Source: Sphingobacterium sp. xlx-96 (GTDB taxonomy: Bacteria; Bacteroidota; Bacteroidia; Sphingobacteriales; Sphingobacteriaceae). From it: a DNA stretch of 64,000 nt. Of the stretch, positions 24,992-32,427 are shown one piece after another; position 1 is the stretch's first letter, and each line of letters begins with the position of its first letter. The DNA lies in assembly GCF_011007365.1 (NCBI RefSeq), contig NZ_WFKM01000001.1, positions 496,001 through 560,000 on the forward strand, in the 5' to 3' direction. A program made the translations under genes and the position numbers. The notes below the pieces were generated by a model that saw only the letters and a list, made by a program, of their open reading frames with translations, had not been told where the DNA came from and searched no databases.

Positions 24992-26686
24992 TTGAAAATT
25001 GGTGCTTTTTTTTTTCTGTTATTATTGAGTGTGGTATCATGCGGGGATCAGGAGTCTGTGTTAGTCAAAACTGATTCAGTAGACGAGTCCATGTATCGAG
25101 AAGCAATAAGATTTCTGGATAAAGGGAAATTAGATAGTGCCTTTGTTTTCTTTGACCGTGCTAAGGATTTGTATCTTGAAGCGCGGGATAGTAGTGGTAT
25201 TTCGTTGTGTCTGATTCAAATGGCAATAACACTTACGGATGTTGGTGATTATTTAGGTGCTCAAGAGTTATCTTATCAAGCATTCAAATATCTTAATATT
25301 GAAGATAGTACGCAACATAACTTGATCAGTATTAACTACAACAATATTGGCAACGCAACAGCTCAGTTGGATGATTTTGATGAAGCATTACGTGTTTACG
25401 ATCAAAGCATTAGATTCGCAACAAATACGTCTCATAAGGAGTTGGTGTTAAATAATAAAGCAGTAGTATTATTTGATTTACGGCGGTTTGAAGAAGCTTT
25501 GAAGATATATGAGAAGCTAATCGTCGAAAAGAGAACTGATGATCTTTCGTATGCTAGGGCGCTGACTAATTATGCGAAGACGAGGTGGCGGATAGATACA
25601 TATTATGATCCATTGCCTGATCTTTGGATGGCCAAAGATATTCGAAAACAGCTTCAGGATGTGTGGGGCCAAAACTCCAGTTACACCCACCTTACAGAAT
25701 ACTATGAAGATCGGAATATAGACTCTGCAATTTACTATGCGCGAAAACGATTTGACATGGCGAATCAACTGAATAGTTCAGAGGATCTGATGAATGCATT
25801 TACCATGCTTGTTCGCCTAGAACCTAGTGATTCTTCCAAGGGTTTGATAGACAGTTTCAAGCTTTTGCAAGATAGTGTACATAGTTCAAGGTTACTTTCT
25901 AAAAATCAGTTTGCCTCCGTCCGATATGAAGCGGAGAAAAATAAGGTTGAGCATACTGAGTTGAAGAATAGTCTCTCTGAAAAGATACAAAAGATCAATT
26001 TACAGCGAGTCTGGGCCTCGATTGGGGGGATCTGTATTTTATTATTCGTGGTGTTGGGATACGTTAGGTCAAAACAGCGTAAAGAAAGAATGAAGAATGA
26101 AGCTGCTGAACGCATAAAAGTAAATCAATTAAGAACATCAAGAAAAGTGCATGATGTTGTGGCCAACGGTTTGTATCGCGTGATGTCCGAGATAACACAT
26201 ATTGAGACACTTGATAAAGACGATGTATTAGACAAGATTGAAGACATGTATAATAGGTCTAGGGATATTTCTTATGAAGCGGAAACTGATGACGAATCTG
26301 AACTCTTATCTTTTGATCAAGTGATAAGCAGGTTATTGAAATCTTTTTCGAGTATCAAGCATAAGGTGTTTATTGTTGGGAATGATGCGTCGGTCTGGGA
26401 GGGGCTGTCGGCGGTGCTAAAAGAAGAAATACACCGTATATTACTAGAACTCATGCTCACCATGAGAAAGGACGGTGGGGAAGCTACCGTTTTGGTTCGA
26501 TTTGTACGGGAAGCGCAGTGCTTTAGCATAACGTATAAATATAACGGGAGTAGAATGAAAGGAATTCATGACGGAAATGGTATCAGAAATACGGAAACCC
26601 GTATTCAGAGGATTGGAGGAAAGATTATCTTTGAGAATAAAGAAGCTGATGGTTTGAGAATAGATATTCAGATCCCCATCATTTAA
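24992..26686 (+). CDS. Lipoprotein-anchored TPR sensor histidine kinase with degenerate ATP-binding domain
   Basis: Two-component sensor of 564 aa. The start is TTG at 24992: a TAG at 24965 blocks anything upstream, and this start gives a clear lipoprotein signal, LLLSVVSCGDQ with Cys17. Residues about 30-300 are TPR repeats (ALRVYDQSIRFA, FEEALKIYEKLI), then a coiled coil, one membrane helix (about 340-358, ASIGGICILLFVVLGYV) and a cytoplasmic kinase of the DesK/NarX-like class with phospho-acceptor His387 in SRKVHDVVANGLYRVMSEI. The ATPase part keeps GNGIRNTETRIQRIGGKI, but the usual N-box Asn reads LMLTMRK and the usual DNGVG reads YNGSR. It may be a weak or inactive kinase. The response regulator follows after 15 nt. 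Confidence 0.85.
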   Translation: MKIGAFFFLLLLSVVSCGDQESVLVKTDSVDESMYREAIRFLDKGKLDSAFVFFDRAKDLYLEARDSSGISLCLIQMAITLTDVGDYLGAQELSYQAFKYLNIEDSTQHNLISINYNNIGNATAQLDDFDEALRVYDQSIRFATNTSHKELVLNNKAVVLFDLRRFEEALKIYEKLIVEKRTDDLSYARALTNYAKTRWRIDTYYDPLPDLWMAKDIRKQLQDVWGQNSSYTHLTEYYEDRNIDSAIYYARKRFDMANQLNSSEDLMNAFTMLVRLEPSDSSKGLIDSFKLLQDSVHSSRLLSKNQFASVRYEAEKNKVEHTELKNSLSEKIQKINLQRVWASIGGICILLFVVLGYVRSKQRKERMKNEAAERIKVNQLRTSRKVHDVVANGLYRVMSEITHIETLDKDDVLDKIEDMYNRSRDISYEAETDDESELLSFDQVISRLLKSFSSIKHKVFIVGNDASVWEGLSAVLKEEIHRILLELMLTMRKDGGEATVLVRFVREAQCFSITYKYNGSRMKGIHDGNGIRNTETRIQRIGGKIIFENKEADGLRIDIQIPII

Positions 26687-26701
26687 ACCATGTGATATTT
26701 T

Positions 26702-27367
26702 ATGTTAAAAAGAGTATTGATAGCTGAAGATCATGAGTTAGCTAATATATCTGTACAAAAGTCATTAAATGACTTTGGCATTAAGGAAGCTAAATATGTC
26801 TACTATTGTGACCATGCTTTGGTATGGCTCAAGAAGGCAGTTTTGGAAAAAGTACCATATGATCTTTTGATTACTGATCTAGGATTTGAAGATGATAATA
26901 CGGAACAGGAAATCAGACATGGTCTTGCATTGATAGAAGCTGCTAAAGCTATCCAACCGGAACTAAAAATAATAGTCCTTACGGCTGAACGTCTAAATAG
27001 CAAGATTGACAACTTGTTAAAATTGGGACAGGTGAATGGTTTTGTGCGTAAGGCAAGACGGGATGCGTACTATCTATTAGAGGCCTTGTATGCAGTAAAT
27101 GAAAATAGACAATATATTTCACCTGAAAATACACAAAAATATTTTGGTAAAAATAGTTATGAGTTTAGCAAACAGGATATTGCAATTATATCGCTGTTGG
27201 CTGAGGGGGTAGCACAAAAGAATATTCCAGTTTATCTACAACAAAGGAATATTAAGCCTTGGGGGCTGAGTAGCATTGAAAAAAGTCTCCGACAAATGAA
27301 GGATATTTTAGGGGTAGGTAAGAATGAGCAGTTGGTAGCATATTGTAAAGATATTGGTCTCATATAA
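26702..27367 (+). CDS. Two-component response regulator (receiver + HTH)
   Basis: Cytoplasmic regulator of 221 aa, 15 nt after the TPR sensor and surely its partner. The receiver domain (1-125) has the acidic pair AEDH at 8-11, phospho-acceptor Asp59 in LLITDLGFEDD, the Thr switch in IIVLTAE and the conserved Lys in GFVRKAR. The C-terminal domain (about 150-221) is a LuxR-like helix-turn-helix: FSKQDIAIISLLAEGVAQKN, then GLSSIEKSLRQMKDILGV. A kind common beside TPR kinases in Bacteroidota. Its targets are not evident; the repeat-protein gene upstream is one possibility. Confidence 0.88.
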   Translation: MLKRVLIAEDHELANISVQKSLNDFGIKEAKYVYYCDHALVWLKKAVLEKVPYDLLITDLGFEDDNTEQEIRHGLALIEAAKAIQPELKIIVLTAERLNSKIDNLLKLGQVNGFVRKARRDAYYLLEALYAVNENRQYISPENTQKYFGKNSYEFSKQDIAIISLLAEGVAQKNIPVYLQQRNIKPWGLSSIEKSLRQMKDILGVGKNEQLVAYCKDIGLI

Positions 27368-27456
27368 TTTGAAGACATTTCAATACCCGCCATAGCAAGA
27401 AAGCTGACTTTGACATGGCTAATGTTTTAATTATATGCTATCGTAAAGTAATGGCG

Positions 27457-27494
27457 AAAAAAAAAGGATAGACCGTAATAGTTTATCCCTTTTG
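27457..27494 (-). terminator. Probable terminator between response regulator and cold-shock gene
   Basis: An A-run followed by GGATA and a facing TTATCCCTTTT give an imperfect A/T-flanked hairpin between the convergent genes; it could serve either strand. Confidence 0.5.
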
Positions 27495-27517
27495 TAAGAA
27501 AGTATTGTTGTAATATA

Positions 27518-27709
27518 TTATGCTAATTGCACGTTAACCGCATTGATACCTCTTTGAGTCCTTTCAGTGTCGAAAGTTACAACGTCACCTTCGGATACTT
27601 GGCTTTTTAAAGCAGATACGTGTACGAATACATCTGCACTTCCATCTTCTGGAGTAATAAAACCAAATCCTTTAGTTTCATTGAAAAATTTAATTTTGCC
27701 TTTGTTCAT
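27518..27709 (-). CDS. Cold-shock-domain protein (CspA family)
   Basis: Single OB-fold RNA/ssDNA-binding protein of 63 aa, usual length for Bacteroidota Csp proteins. Both RNA-binding motifs are visible: RNP1 as KGFGFI (13-18) and RNP2 as VFVHVSAL (27-34), with the N-terminal [15 protein letters not shown]. Role: RNA chaperone unwinding mRNA secondary structure, often growth- or cold-regulated. Single gene; TACCTTGC on the minus strand upstream (about 27734-27741) resembles but does not match the -7 consensus. Confidence 0.95.
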   Translation of the reverse strand: MNKGKIKFFNETKGFGFITPEDGSADVFVHVSALKSQVSEGDVVTFDTERTQRGINAVNVQLA

Positions 27710-27803
27710 TATATTTTAATTTAACACTCGCAAGGTAAGTATAATAAATGAATAATCAGGTAATAAAAAAAAAAACTCTAAACAATTTGTTTAGAGTATT
27801 ACG

Positions 27804-27877
27804 TACGCCCATCAGGATTCGAACCTGAGACCGACGGTTTAGAAAACCGTTGCTCTATCCAGCTGAGCTATGGGCGC
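27804..27877 (-). tRNA. tRNA-Arg(TCT)
   Basis: 74-nt cloverleaf on the minus strand. Acceptor arms GCGCCCA/TGGGCGT, D-arm GCTCAGCTGGATAGAGC, anticodon stem ACGGT/ACCGT with loop TTTCTAA giving anticodon TCT, T-arm CAGGTTCGAATCCTG, discriminator A. CCA is not encoded. Confidence 0.95.
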
Positions 27878-28031
27878 CTGTCTTTCAGTGCAACAAAAGT
27901 AGCGTTTTGGATGTCAAATACAAAATATTTATTCTTTTTTTTGTGCTGTATCGAATAACTGCCTGCATGACAGTTGTATAATTTGTCTTAAAATCTTAAT
28001 ATAGTTTAAGAGTGAAGTTTTTGTTGTTGGT

Positions 28032-28039
28032 TACCTTTG
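28032..28039 (+). promoter_or_regulatory. -7 promoter element of the yceI gene
   Basis: TACCTTTG matches TAnnTTTG exactly, 65 nt before the ATG at 28105. The -33 region has no clear TTTG. Confidence 0.5.
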
Positions 28040-28104
28040 TATTGTTAAGAACAAAAGCAAGATAAATTAGTTTATTATATTAACAAGTTATATTAAATAG
28101 TATT

Positions 28105-28629
28105 ATGGTAACATGGAATTTAGATACGGCGCACAGTGAAATTGAATTTAAAGTGCGTCACATGATGATCTCTACAGTAAAAGGACAATTTAAAAATTTT
28201 GAAGTATCCATTAATAGTGAGTCTGACGATATCTCAAAAGGAATAGTGAGTGTAAAAATAGATACAACCTCAATAGATACGAAAAATGAACAAAGAGACC
28301 AACATTTGAAAAGTGATGATTTTTTTGATACAACAGAATTTCCTACTATCACATTTGTATCAACTTCGGTGGTAGGGGATGTACGGGACGATTTTAAGAT
28401 TCATGGTGATTTAACTGTGAAAGGAATTACTAAGTCAATCGTGGTGAAAGCTGAATTTGGAGGCATTGCGAAAGACCCTTGGGGTAATGAGAAAGTTGGA
28501 TATACCGTAAAAGGAGCTATAAATCGATCTGATTTTGGATTAACATGGAATGCCGCCTTGGAGACTGGTGGCGTAATGGTCTCCGATGAAGTGAAATTTG
28601 AAGGTGAATTACAGTTCTTAAAAAGTTAA
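28105..28629 (+). CDS. YceI-family lipocalin-like protein
   Basis: YceI-like protein of 174 aa that folds as a beta-barrel binding polyprenyl or fatty-acid-like ligands. Family marks: WNLDTAHSEIEFKVRHMMIS at the N-terminus with TVKGQFKNF, the central FFDTTEFPTITFVST, and GDLTVKGITKSIVVKAEF, ending DEVKFEGELQF. Unlike many members it has no signal peptide and starts directly with the mature sequence, suggesting a cytoplasmic form. Single gene between two tRNA genes. Confidence 0.92.
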   Translation: MVTWNLDTAHSEIEFKVRHMMISTVKGQFKNFEVSINSESDDISKGIVSVKIDTTSIDTKNEQRDQHLKSDDFFDTTEFPTITFVSTSVVGDVRDDFKIHGDLTVKGITKSIVVKAEFGGIAKDPWGNEKVGYTVKGAINRSDFGLTWNAALETGGVMVSDEVKFEGELQFLKS

Positions 28630-28674
28630 TAATCAGCATTTATAGTGATTTGTGAGCGTTTTTTTGAAATAAAT

Positions 28675-28705
28675 TTTGGAAACCAAGGTAGAATTTCTAC
28701 TTTTG
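28675..28705 (+). promoter_or_regulatory. Promoter of tRNA-Ser
   Basis: TTTG (28675-28678), 19-nt spacer, TACTTTTG (28698-28705): an exact Bacteroidota TTTG-N19-TAnnTTTG promoter. The tRNA begins 5 nt downstream. Confidence 0.85.
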
Positions 28706-28709
28706 TGGC

Positions 28710-28794
28710 GGAGAGCTGGCAGAGTGGTCGAATGCGGCGGTCTTGAAAACCGTTAACTGTCACAGGTTCGGGGGTTCGAATCCCTCGCTCTCCG
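28710..28794 (+). tRNA. tRNA-Ser(TGA)
   Basis: 85-nt class II tRNA. Acceptor arms GGAGAGC/GCTCTCC with discriminator G, D-arm GGCAGAGTGGTCGAATGC, anticodon loop CTTGAAA giving TGA, long variable arm with CTGTCACAG, T-arm GGGGGTTCGAATCCCTC. CCA is not encoded. Confidence 0.95.
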
Positions 28795-28797
28795 CAG

Positions 28798-28827
28798 AAA
28801 GACCTCCATCGAAAGATGGAGGTCTTT
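28798..28827 (+). terminator. Terminator of tRNA-Ser
   Basis: AAAGACCTCCATC and GATGGAGGTCTTT pair perfectly over 13 bp around a stable GAAA tetraloop and are followed by TTGC; starts 3 nt after the tRNA end. Confidence 0.92.
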
Positions 28828-29228
28828 TGCGTTTAGAGGGATGAGAGCCCCACGGTATCGATTCTTGAAGGTTCAGGATATTGCGCAAGGGCGATCGAGG
28901 GGCTGAACCAATCCTTCGACAGCCGCTTGCTAACAAGGAAAAGGTATCAAAACCCTACAAATTCAAAAATTTGAAGTTTTTTTGTTTATAGACCAATCCC
29001 GTTTTTTTCAATACTTCCTGTTTTCAGCGAGATGCTAATGAGACCCTAAAATTTAGTCGCTGGGGTCTCGCTAAAATAAACTTCAGGACACAGCACAAAA
29101 AGATCCAATTGTACCGAATAGCGCTAACTGGATGTCATAAAGTAAAACTCATAAATCAATTTTACTTTGTGTAAAATAGTAGATCGATAAATAACAGACC
29201 AGAGTATCTTGTTTACTCGCTCATTTCG
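28828..29228. other. 400-bp gene-free stretch between tRNA-Ser and rlmH
   Basis: No ORF with start and motif. Contains GAGACCC (29040-29046) facing GGGTCTC (29063-29069), and AAAGTAAAA facing TTTTACTTT at about 29140-29171. No repeated tRNA 3' end, so no attachment-site evidence. Confidence 0.4.
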
Positions 29229-29236
29229 TATCTTTG
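29229..29236 (+). promoter_or_regulatory. -7 promoter element of rlmH
   Basis: TATCTTTG matches TAnnTTTG, 33 nt before the ATG at 29270; the -33 box is not clear (TTG about 17 nt upstream). Confidence 0.55.
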
Positions 29237-29269
29237 TGTAAAAAAATAGAAGTAGGTTAGATTCGAAAT

Positions 29270-29743
29270 ATGAAGATTAGTTTGTTGTGTATCGGAAAGA
29301 CGGATGATAAGTTTATTCAGGAAGGAATCGATAAATATCTTAAGCGATTAAAGCACTATGTGCCGTTTACAATCGGAATACTGCCGGATGTGAAGAATGT
29401 GAAAAGCATGTCTGAGGCACAACAAATGGAAAAAGAAGGGGAACTATTCTTTAAAAATTTGACCAATGCGGATTATGTGGTTCTTTTGGACGAAAAAGGA
29501 AAAGAATTTAGATCTATTGAATTCTCAGAGTATTTGGAACAAAAGATGATCGGAAGTGTACAACATGTGGTCTTTCTTATTGGAGGACCTTATGGCTTCG
29601 CTCCTAAAGTGAAAGAACGTTCAAATGCGAGTATGTCTCTTTCGAAGCTAACATTTTCGCACCAGATGGTTCGCTTATTTTTTGTAGAGCAGGTTTATAG
29701 GGCTTTTTCTATTATGAAAGGCGAACCTTATCACCATGAATAG
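29270..29743 (+). CDS. rlmH: 23S rRNA (pseudouridine1915-N3)-methyltransferase RlmH
   Basis: SPOUT-class methyltransferase of 157 aa that methylates pseudouridine 1915 in helix 69 of 23S rRNA using S-adenosylmethionine, acting on the assembled ribosome as a dimer. Family marks: KISLLCIGKTDDKFIQEGI and YLKRLKHYVPF at the N-terminus, DEKGKEFRSIEFSEYL in the middle, FLIGGPYGFAPKVKERSNAS for the cofactor-binding knot, and the invariant ending FSIMKGEPYHHE. Full length. A 38-codon membrane-protein ORF follows 50 nt downstream. Confidence 0.97.
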   Translation: MKISLLCIGKTDDKFIQEGIDKYLKRLKHYVPFTIGILPDVKNVKSMSEAQQMEKEGELFFKNLTNADYVVLLDEKGKEFRSIEFSEYLEQKMIGSVQHVVFLIGGPYGFAPKVKERSNASMSLSKLTFSHQMVRLFFVEQVYRAFSIMKGEPYHHE

Positions 29744-29793
29744 TTTGTAGATTTATTATATTCTTTGCATCTTTAGATAAAGACAATAGTGTT

Positions 29794-29910
29794 ATGGATA
29801 AGTATAAGAGAGATTACAAATTTAAAAGCAATGAGGGGGAGCGGAGTCTTAAATGGCTGATTGTCATTTGTGGGATTGTAATTGCTGCTATCGCTTATTT
29901 CCTTAGTTAA
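29794..29910 (+). CDS. 38-aa single-pass membrane miniprotein
   Basis: Short ORF from ATG 29794 to TAA 29908-29910. The N-terminal half is charged (MDKYKRDYKFKSNEGERSLK) and the rest is one membrane helix (WLIVICGIVIAAIAYFLS). The layout, positive N-terminus in the cytoplasm and a single helix, is that of many real bacterial miniproteins. It lies between rlmH and a good terminator at 29936, so it is likely transcribed with rlmH. No function known. Confidence 0.6.
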   Translation: MDKYKRDYKFKSNEGERSLKWLIVICGIVIAAIAYFLS

Positions 29911-29935
29911 AAGTAAATTAGTGTATATATAAAAT

Positions 29936-29960
29936 AAGGCGATATTTGGGATATCGCCTT
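29936..29960 (+). terminator. Terminator of the rlmH transcript
   Basis: AAGGCGATAT and ATATCGCCTT pair perfectly over 10 bp around TTGGG. An AAAAT tract, not a T-run, follows on the plus strand, so efficiency is uncertain. Confidence 0.6.
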
Positions 29961-30116
29961 AAAATCACACTAACTATAAATGCAGCTCCCAGAAAGGGGC
30001 TTCATTTGTGATAATCAAGCACCATGCACTGGTAAGCATGATTTCAGTGTTATAAAAATATAAATCATTTTTAGAATAATCAAGCTTTTTTGAAAATAAA
30101 AAAAACGAAAAAAAAC

Positions 30117-30578
30117 CTAGATTTTAGGTTGGTGATCTGTTTTTTTGTAGCTTTCCCAAGCGACTTGATCCGTTTTAAAAGTAAGATGCTCGCTATGTAG
30201 TTCGTGGCAATCTATTAATCGAAAAACTTCCTCTTTGTCTTGTGTGTTAAGGGGCTCAAAATTCATCGGACGCTCTTGTAGCGGCATTGTTATCGGACCT
30301 AATGCTTTTACCAAGTAATAGATGGATAAAATCTGACTGTTATTGAAGCTTGATTTCTCGTAAAAATCGGTTGTATAAAGGTGTTTTACTACTTCGATCT
30401 CTAAATTGCACTCTTCTATAAATTCACGTTTTAAAGCATCTATCAATCCTTCGCCATATTCTAAGCCTCCTCCGGGGAATTTAGTAAAAGATACACTTTG
30501 CGTGCGTTCGTCACTCACTAATACTCTATTCTGTGCATCTATCAGTATTCCATATACCCTTACGTTGAACATGTACAT
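30117..30578 (-). CDS. Nudix hydrolase
   Basis: Cytoplasmic pyrophosphohydrolase of 153 aa. The Nudix box GX5EX7REUXEEXGU is visible as GGGLEYGEGLIDALKREFIE followed by ECNLEI (about residues 36-61), with Cys in place of the usual final Gly-adjacent residue. The N-terminal strand MFNVRVYGILIDAQNRVLVS is typical. Substrate unknown (nucleotide sugar, ADP-ribose or (d)NTP are options). 12 nt downstream of the DUF1080 gene on the same strand, so probably last gene of that transcript. Confidence 0.92.
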   Translation of the reverse strand: MYMFNVRVYGILIDAQNRVLVSDERTQSVSFTKFPGGGLEYGEGLIDALKREFIEECNLEIEVVKHLYTTDFYEKSSFNNSQILSIYYLVKALGPITMPLQERPMNFEPLNTQDKEEVFRLIDCHELHSEHLTFKTDQVAWESYKKTDHQPKI

Positions 30579-30590
30579 ACTACTTCTTGT

Positions 30591-31394
30591 TTATTTATTC
30601 TTGGGGGTTAAATCTTTGATGAATATATTTCTGAATTCTACGGGTTGTCCTTCGCTTTGAAGTGCAATAAATCCGCTCTTCAGGGCTTTCCCATCTATTT
30701 TCATTCGAGGATCAAAGTTGTTTACTACTGATCCTCCGATATGTGGTTTGTTGTAAGACAGTACGGTGTCCCCTTCGATAATATGGTGAATGATGGAATC
30801 TCCTAATACGATGAGTTCTGCTTTCACCCACTGGTCGCCGTCGTAGGTCTTGGATTTTGAATTTATGCAATGGGTTGTTAGCAGCTTACCTTGATGATAT
30901 ATGTGTGTGCCAGGTGAACACATGTTGCCTGTAGGTCTTGGTTTACCATCGCTTAGGCCCCCCAGAAATTGCATTTCAACAGATATGGGCCAGTCTTGGT
31001 CGGCAGGCATTGTTTTGGGATCTTGCGAATGGAACATAATACCACTATTGCGCAAGGTATAAGAAGGTGCCCCCGGGTACAAATCCCCGTAGAATCGGTA
31101 TTCCAATTTTAAATGATAGTTGGTAAATGGAGTGTCATAATAAAGATGCCCAAACCTATTGTCATAAGACTTGCCATAACCATCATAATTTACTTGGATA
31201 ACTCCATTATTAACACGAAAAGTAGCAGCGAAATTGTTACCGCTCTCGTAGGGATAAATTTTCGCTGTCCAGTTTTTTAGGTCTTTACCATTGAAGAGAG
31301 ACTTCCACCCGTTATCGATCTGTTGTTGTGAAGCGCAGGATGCAGTTACAAGTCCGAAAGCAAAAAATACAATTTTATGATAGATTTTAAACAT
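30591..31394 (-). CDS. DUF1080 / 3-keto-disaccharide hydrolase-like lipoprotein
   Basis: Exported concanavalin-like protein of 267 aa, family DUF1080. The lipobox VTASC (Cys20) makes it a lipoprotein. Family marks: GWKSLFNGKDLKNWTAK near 28, YRFYGDLYPGAPSYTLRNSG and IMFHSQDP in the middle, IKDLTP near the end and GFIALQSEGQPVEFRNIFI. Members are known to cleave 3-keto-glycosides or bind carbohydrates and abound in Bacteroidota. The gene is 2 nt downstream of the hypothetical gene 31397-32128 on the same strand. Confidence 0.88.
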   Translation of the reverse strand: MFKIYHKIVFFAFGLVTASCASQQQIDNGWKSLFNGKDLKNWTAKIYPYESGNNFAATFRVNNGVIQVNYDGYGKSYDNRFGHLYYDTPFTNYHLKLEYRFYGDLYPGAPSYTLRNSGIMFHSQDPKTMPADQDWPISVEMQFLGGLSDGKPRPTGNMCSPGTHIYHQGKLLTTHCINSKSKTYDGDQWVKAELIVLGDSIIHHIIEGDTVLSYNKPHIGGSVVNNFDPRMKIDGKALKSGFIALQSEGQPVEFRNIFIKDLTPKNK

Positions 31395-31396
31395 GA

Positions 31397-32128
31397 TTAA
31401 ATCTCCTGAAATCCGCTTTCTATAGACATTTCGTCAATAAACAAAAAAGAGTAGTGTCTGGGAAGAAACCATGCTACTGTGCTTCCTATTTGCTGGAAGT
31501 CTTGTTCATTGGCAAATTGAGCCGGTGTAAAGTTGAAAACTAGATCTTGTTTGACCTGGGTTTCATCTTCAAAATTACGGGCGATCAACATTGTTTTCGG
31601 TATATTAATTCCTGCGTGTTTTAAAAATTCGCGGAGTTGTTTTCTGATATATTTAGGCAGTATCGCATCTGAAGGTTGACCTATTAATACTTTTTCATCG
31701 TTTCCAATTACTACATTTTCTTTGTGATTAGAGAAGATGCTTTCGTCACTATAGAAGCTATCATTTAACTCAAAATTGGCAATATCTCCATAAGTAAATA
31801 TCCAATCAGGCTGTTCGGTTTGCGCGTTGATTACAATACCAAAACCCTGTAATAAAAGTGTTGGAAGTTGCTTACTGATTACAAAAGCATGAAAGTGCTC
31901 ATTTGATGTAACGGTCTCTAGCTGAACATAAGGAAATCCATCGCTAGCGATAATAACCTCTGGGGAGCCTAGTTTAAGGTTGGCATCAGCAATGTTTTCC
32001 AGAAAAGTTACTATCCATTTTTGATCACGCTCAACAATTGGAGTTTGAATCAAAGTATTTATTATTACCGTCTTTTCCAAGTCTCCTAAGCCTATTTCGG
32101 TATTGTCTGCACTATTTTTCAAATTCAT
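31397..32128 (-). CDS. Conserved-looking hypothetical protein, 243 aa
   Basis: I do not recognise this protein. It is soluble, acidic, with no signal peptide or membrane helix. Visible features: an N-terminal helix region (DLEKTVIINTLIQTP), a beta-rich middle (SDGFPYVQLETVTSNEHFHA, LPTLLLQGFGIVINAQ, DWIFTYGDIANFELND) and ILPKYIRKQLREFLKHAGIN, ending FLPRHYSFLFIDEMS. The overall plan suggests an immunity/chaperone-like or SseB-like fold but this is only a guess. It heads a three-gene unit with the DUF1080 lipoprotein and Nudix hydrolase (gaps of 2 and 12 nt). Confidence 0.6.
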   Translation of the reverse strand: MNLKNSADNTEIGLGDLEKTVIINTLIQTPIVERDQKWIVTFLENIADANLKLGSPEVIIASDGFPYVQLETVTSNEHFHAFVISKQLPTLLLQGFGIVINAQTEQPDWIFTYGDIANFELNDSFYSDESIFSNHKENVVIGNDEKVLIGQPSDAILPKYIRKQLREFLKHAGINIPKTMLIARNFEDETQVKQDLVFNFTPAQFANEQDFQQIGSTVAWFLPRHYSFLFIDEMSIESGFQEI

Positions 32129-32427
32129 TAATGTGTTATTATTACGTTAAGTTGTGTTTAAAAGTACATAATAATACTGTATATTCTAGATCCTGTTTAA
32201 AATTTACTGAATATTATATCTTAGATATGCTGCTACTGGGGGGATTCAAAAGAAGGCTAAGCGTGACTGAGCTATAGTTAAAAAGGAGCCTTAATGATAC
32301 TTGAAGTTACTTAGAAAATAAGATTGGATATATACCTCGAAATAGCTGAGGAAAGTGATTAATATTACTAATACTTATATTGTAAGAACTAAATTTGCTA
32401 CTTTTGTTAAAATAGAACATTAAATTA

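Noticed and set aside
28710..29069. tRNA-Ser 3' flank considered as integration site
   Set aside because: No duplicate of the tRNA 3' end, no integrase in the window.
32227..32277. Leu-rich short ORF (MLLLGGFKRRL) upstream of the E1 gene, considered as branched-chain attenuator leader
   Set aside because: No terminator hairpin with a T-run follows before the gene and the Leu run is short; no alternative pairing seen.
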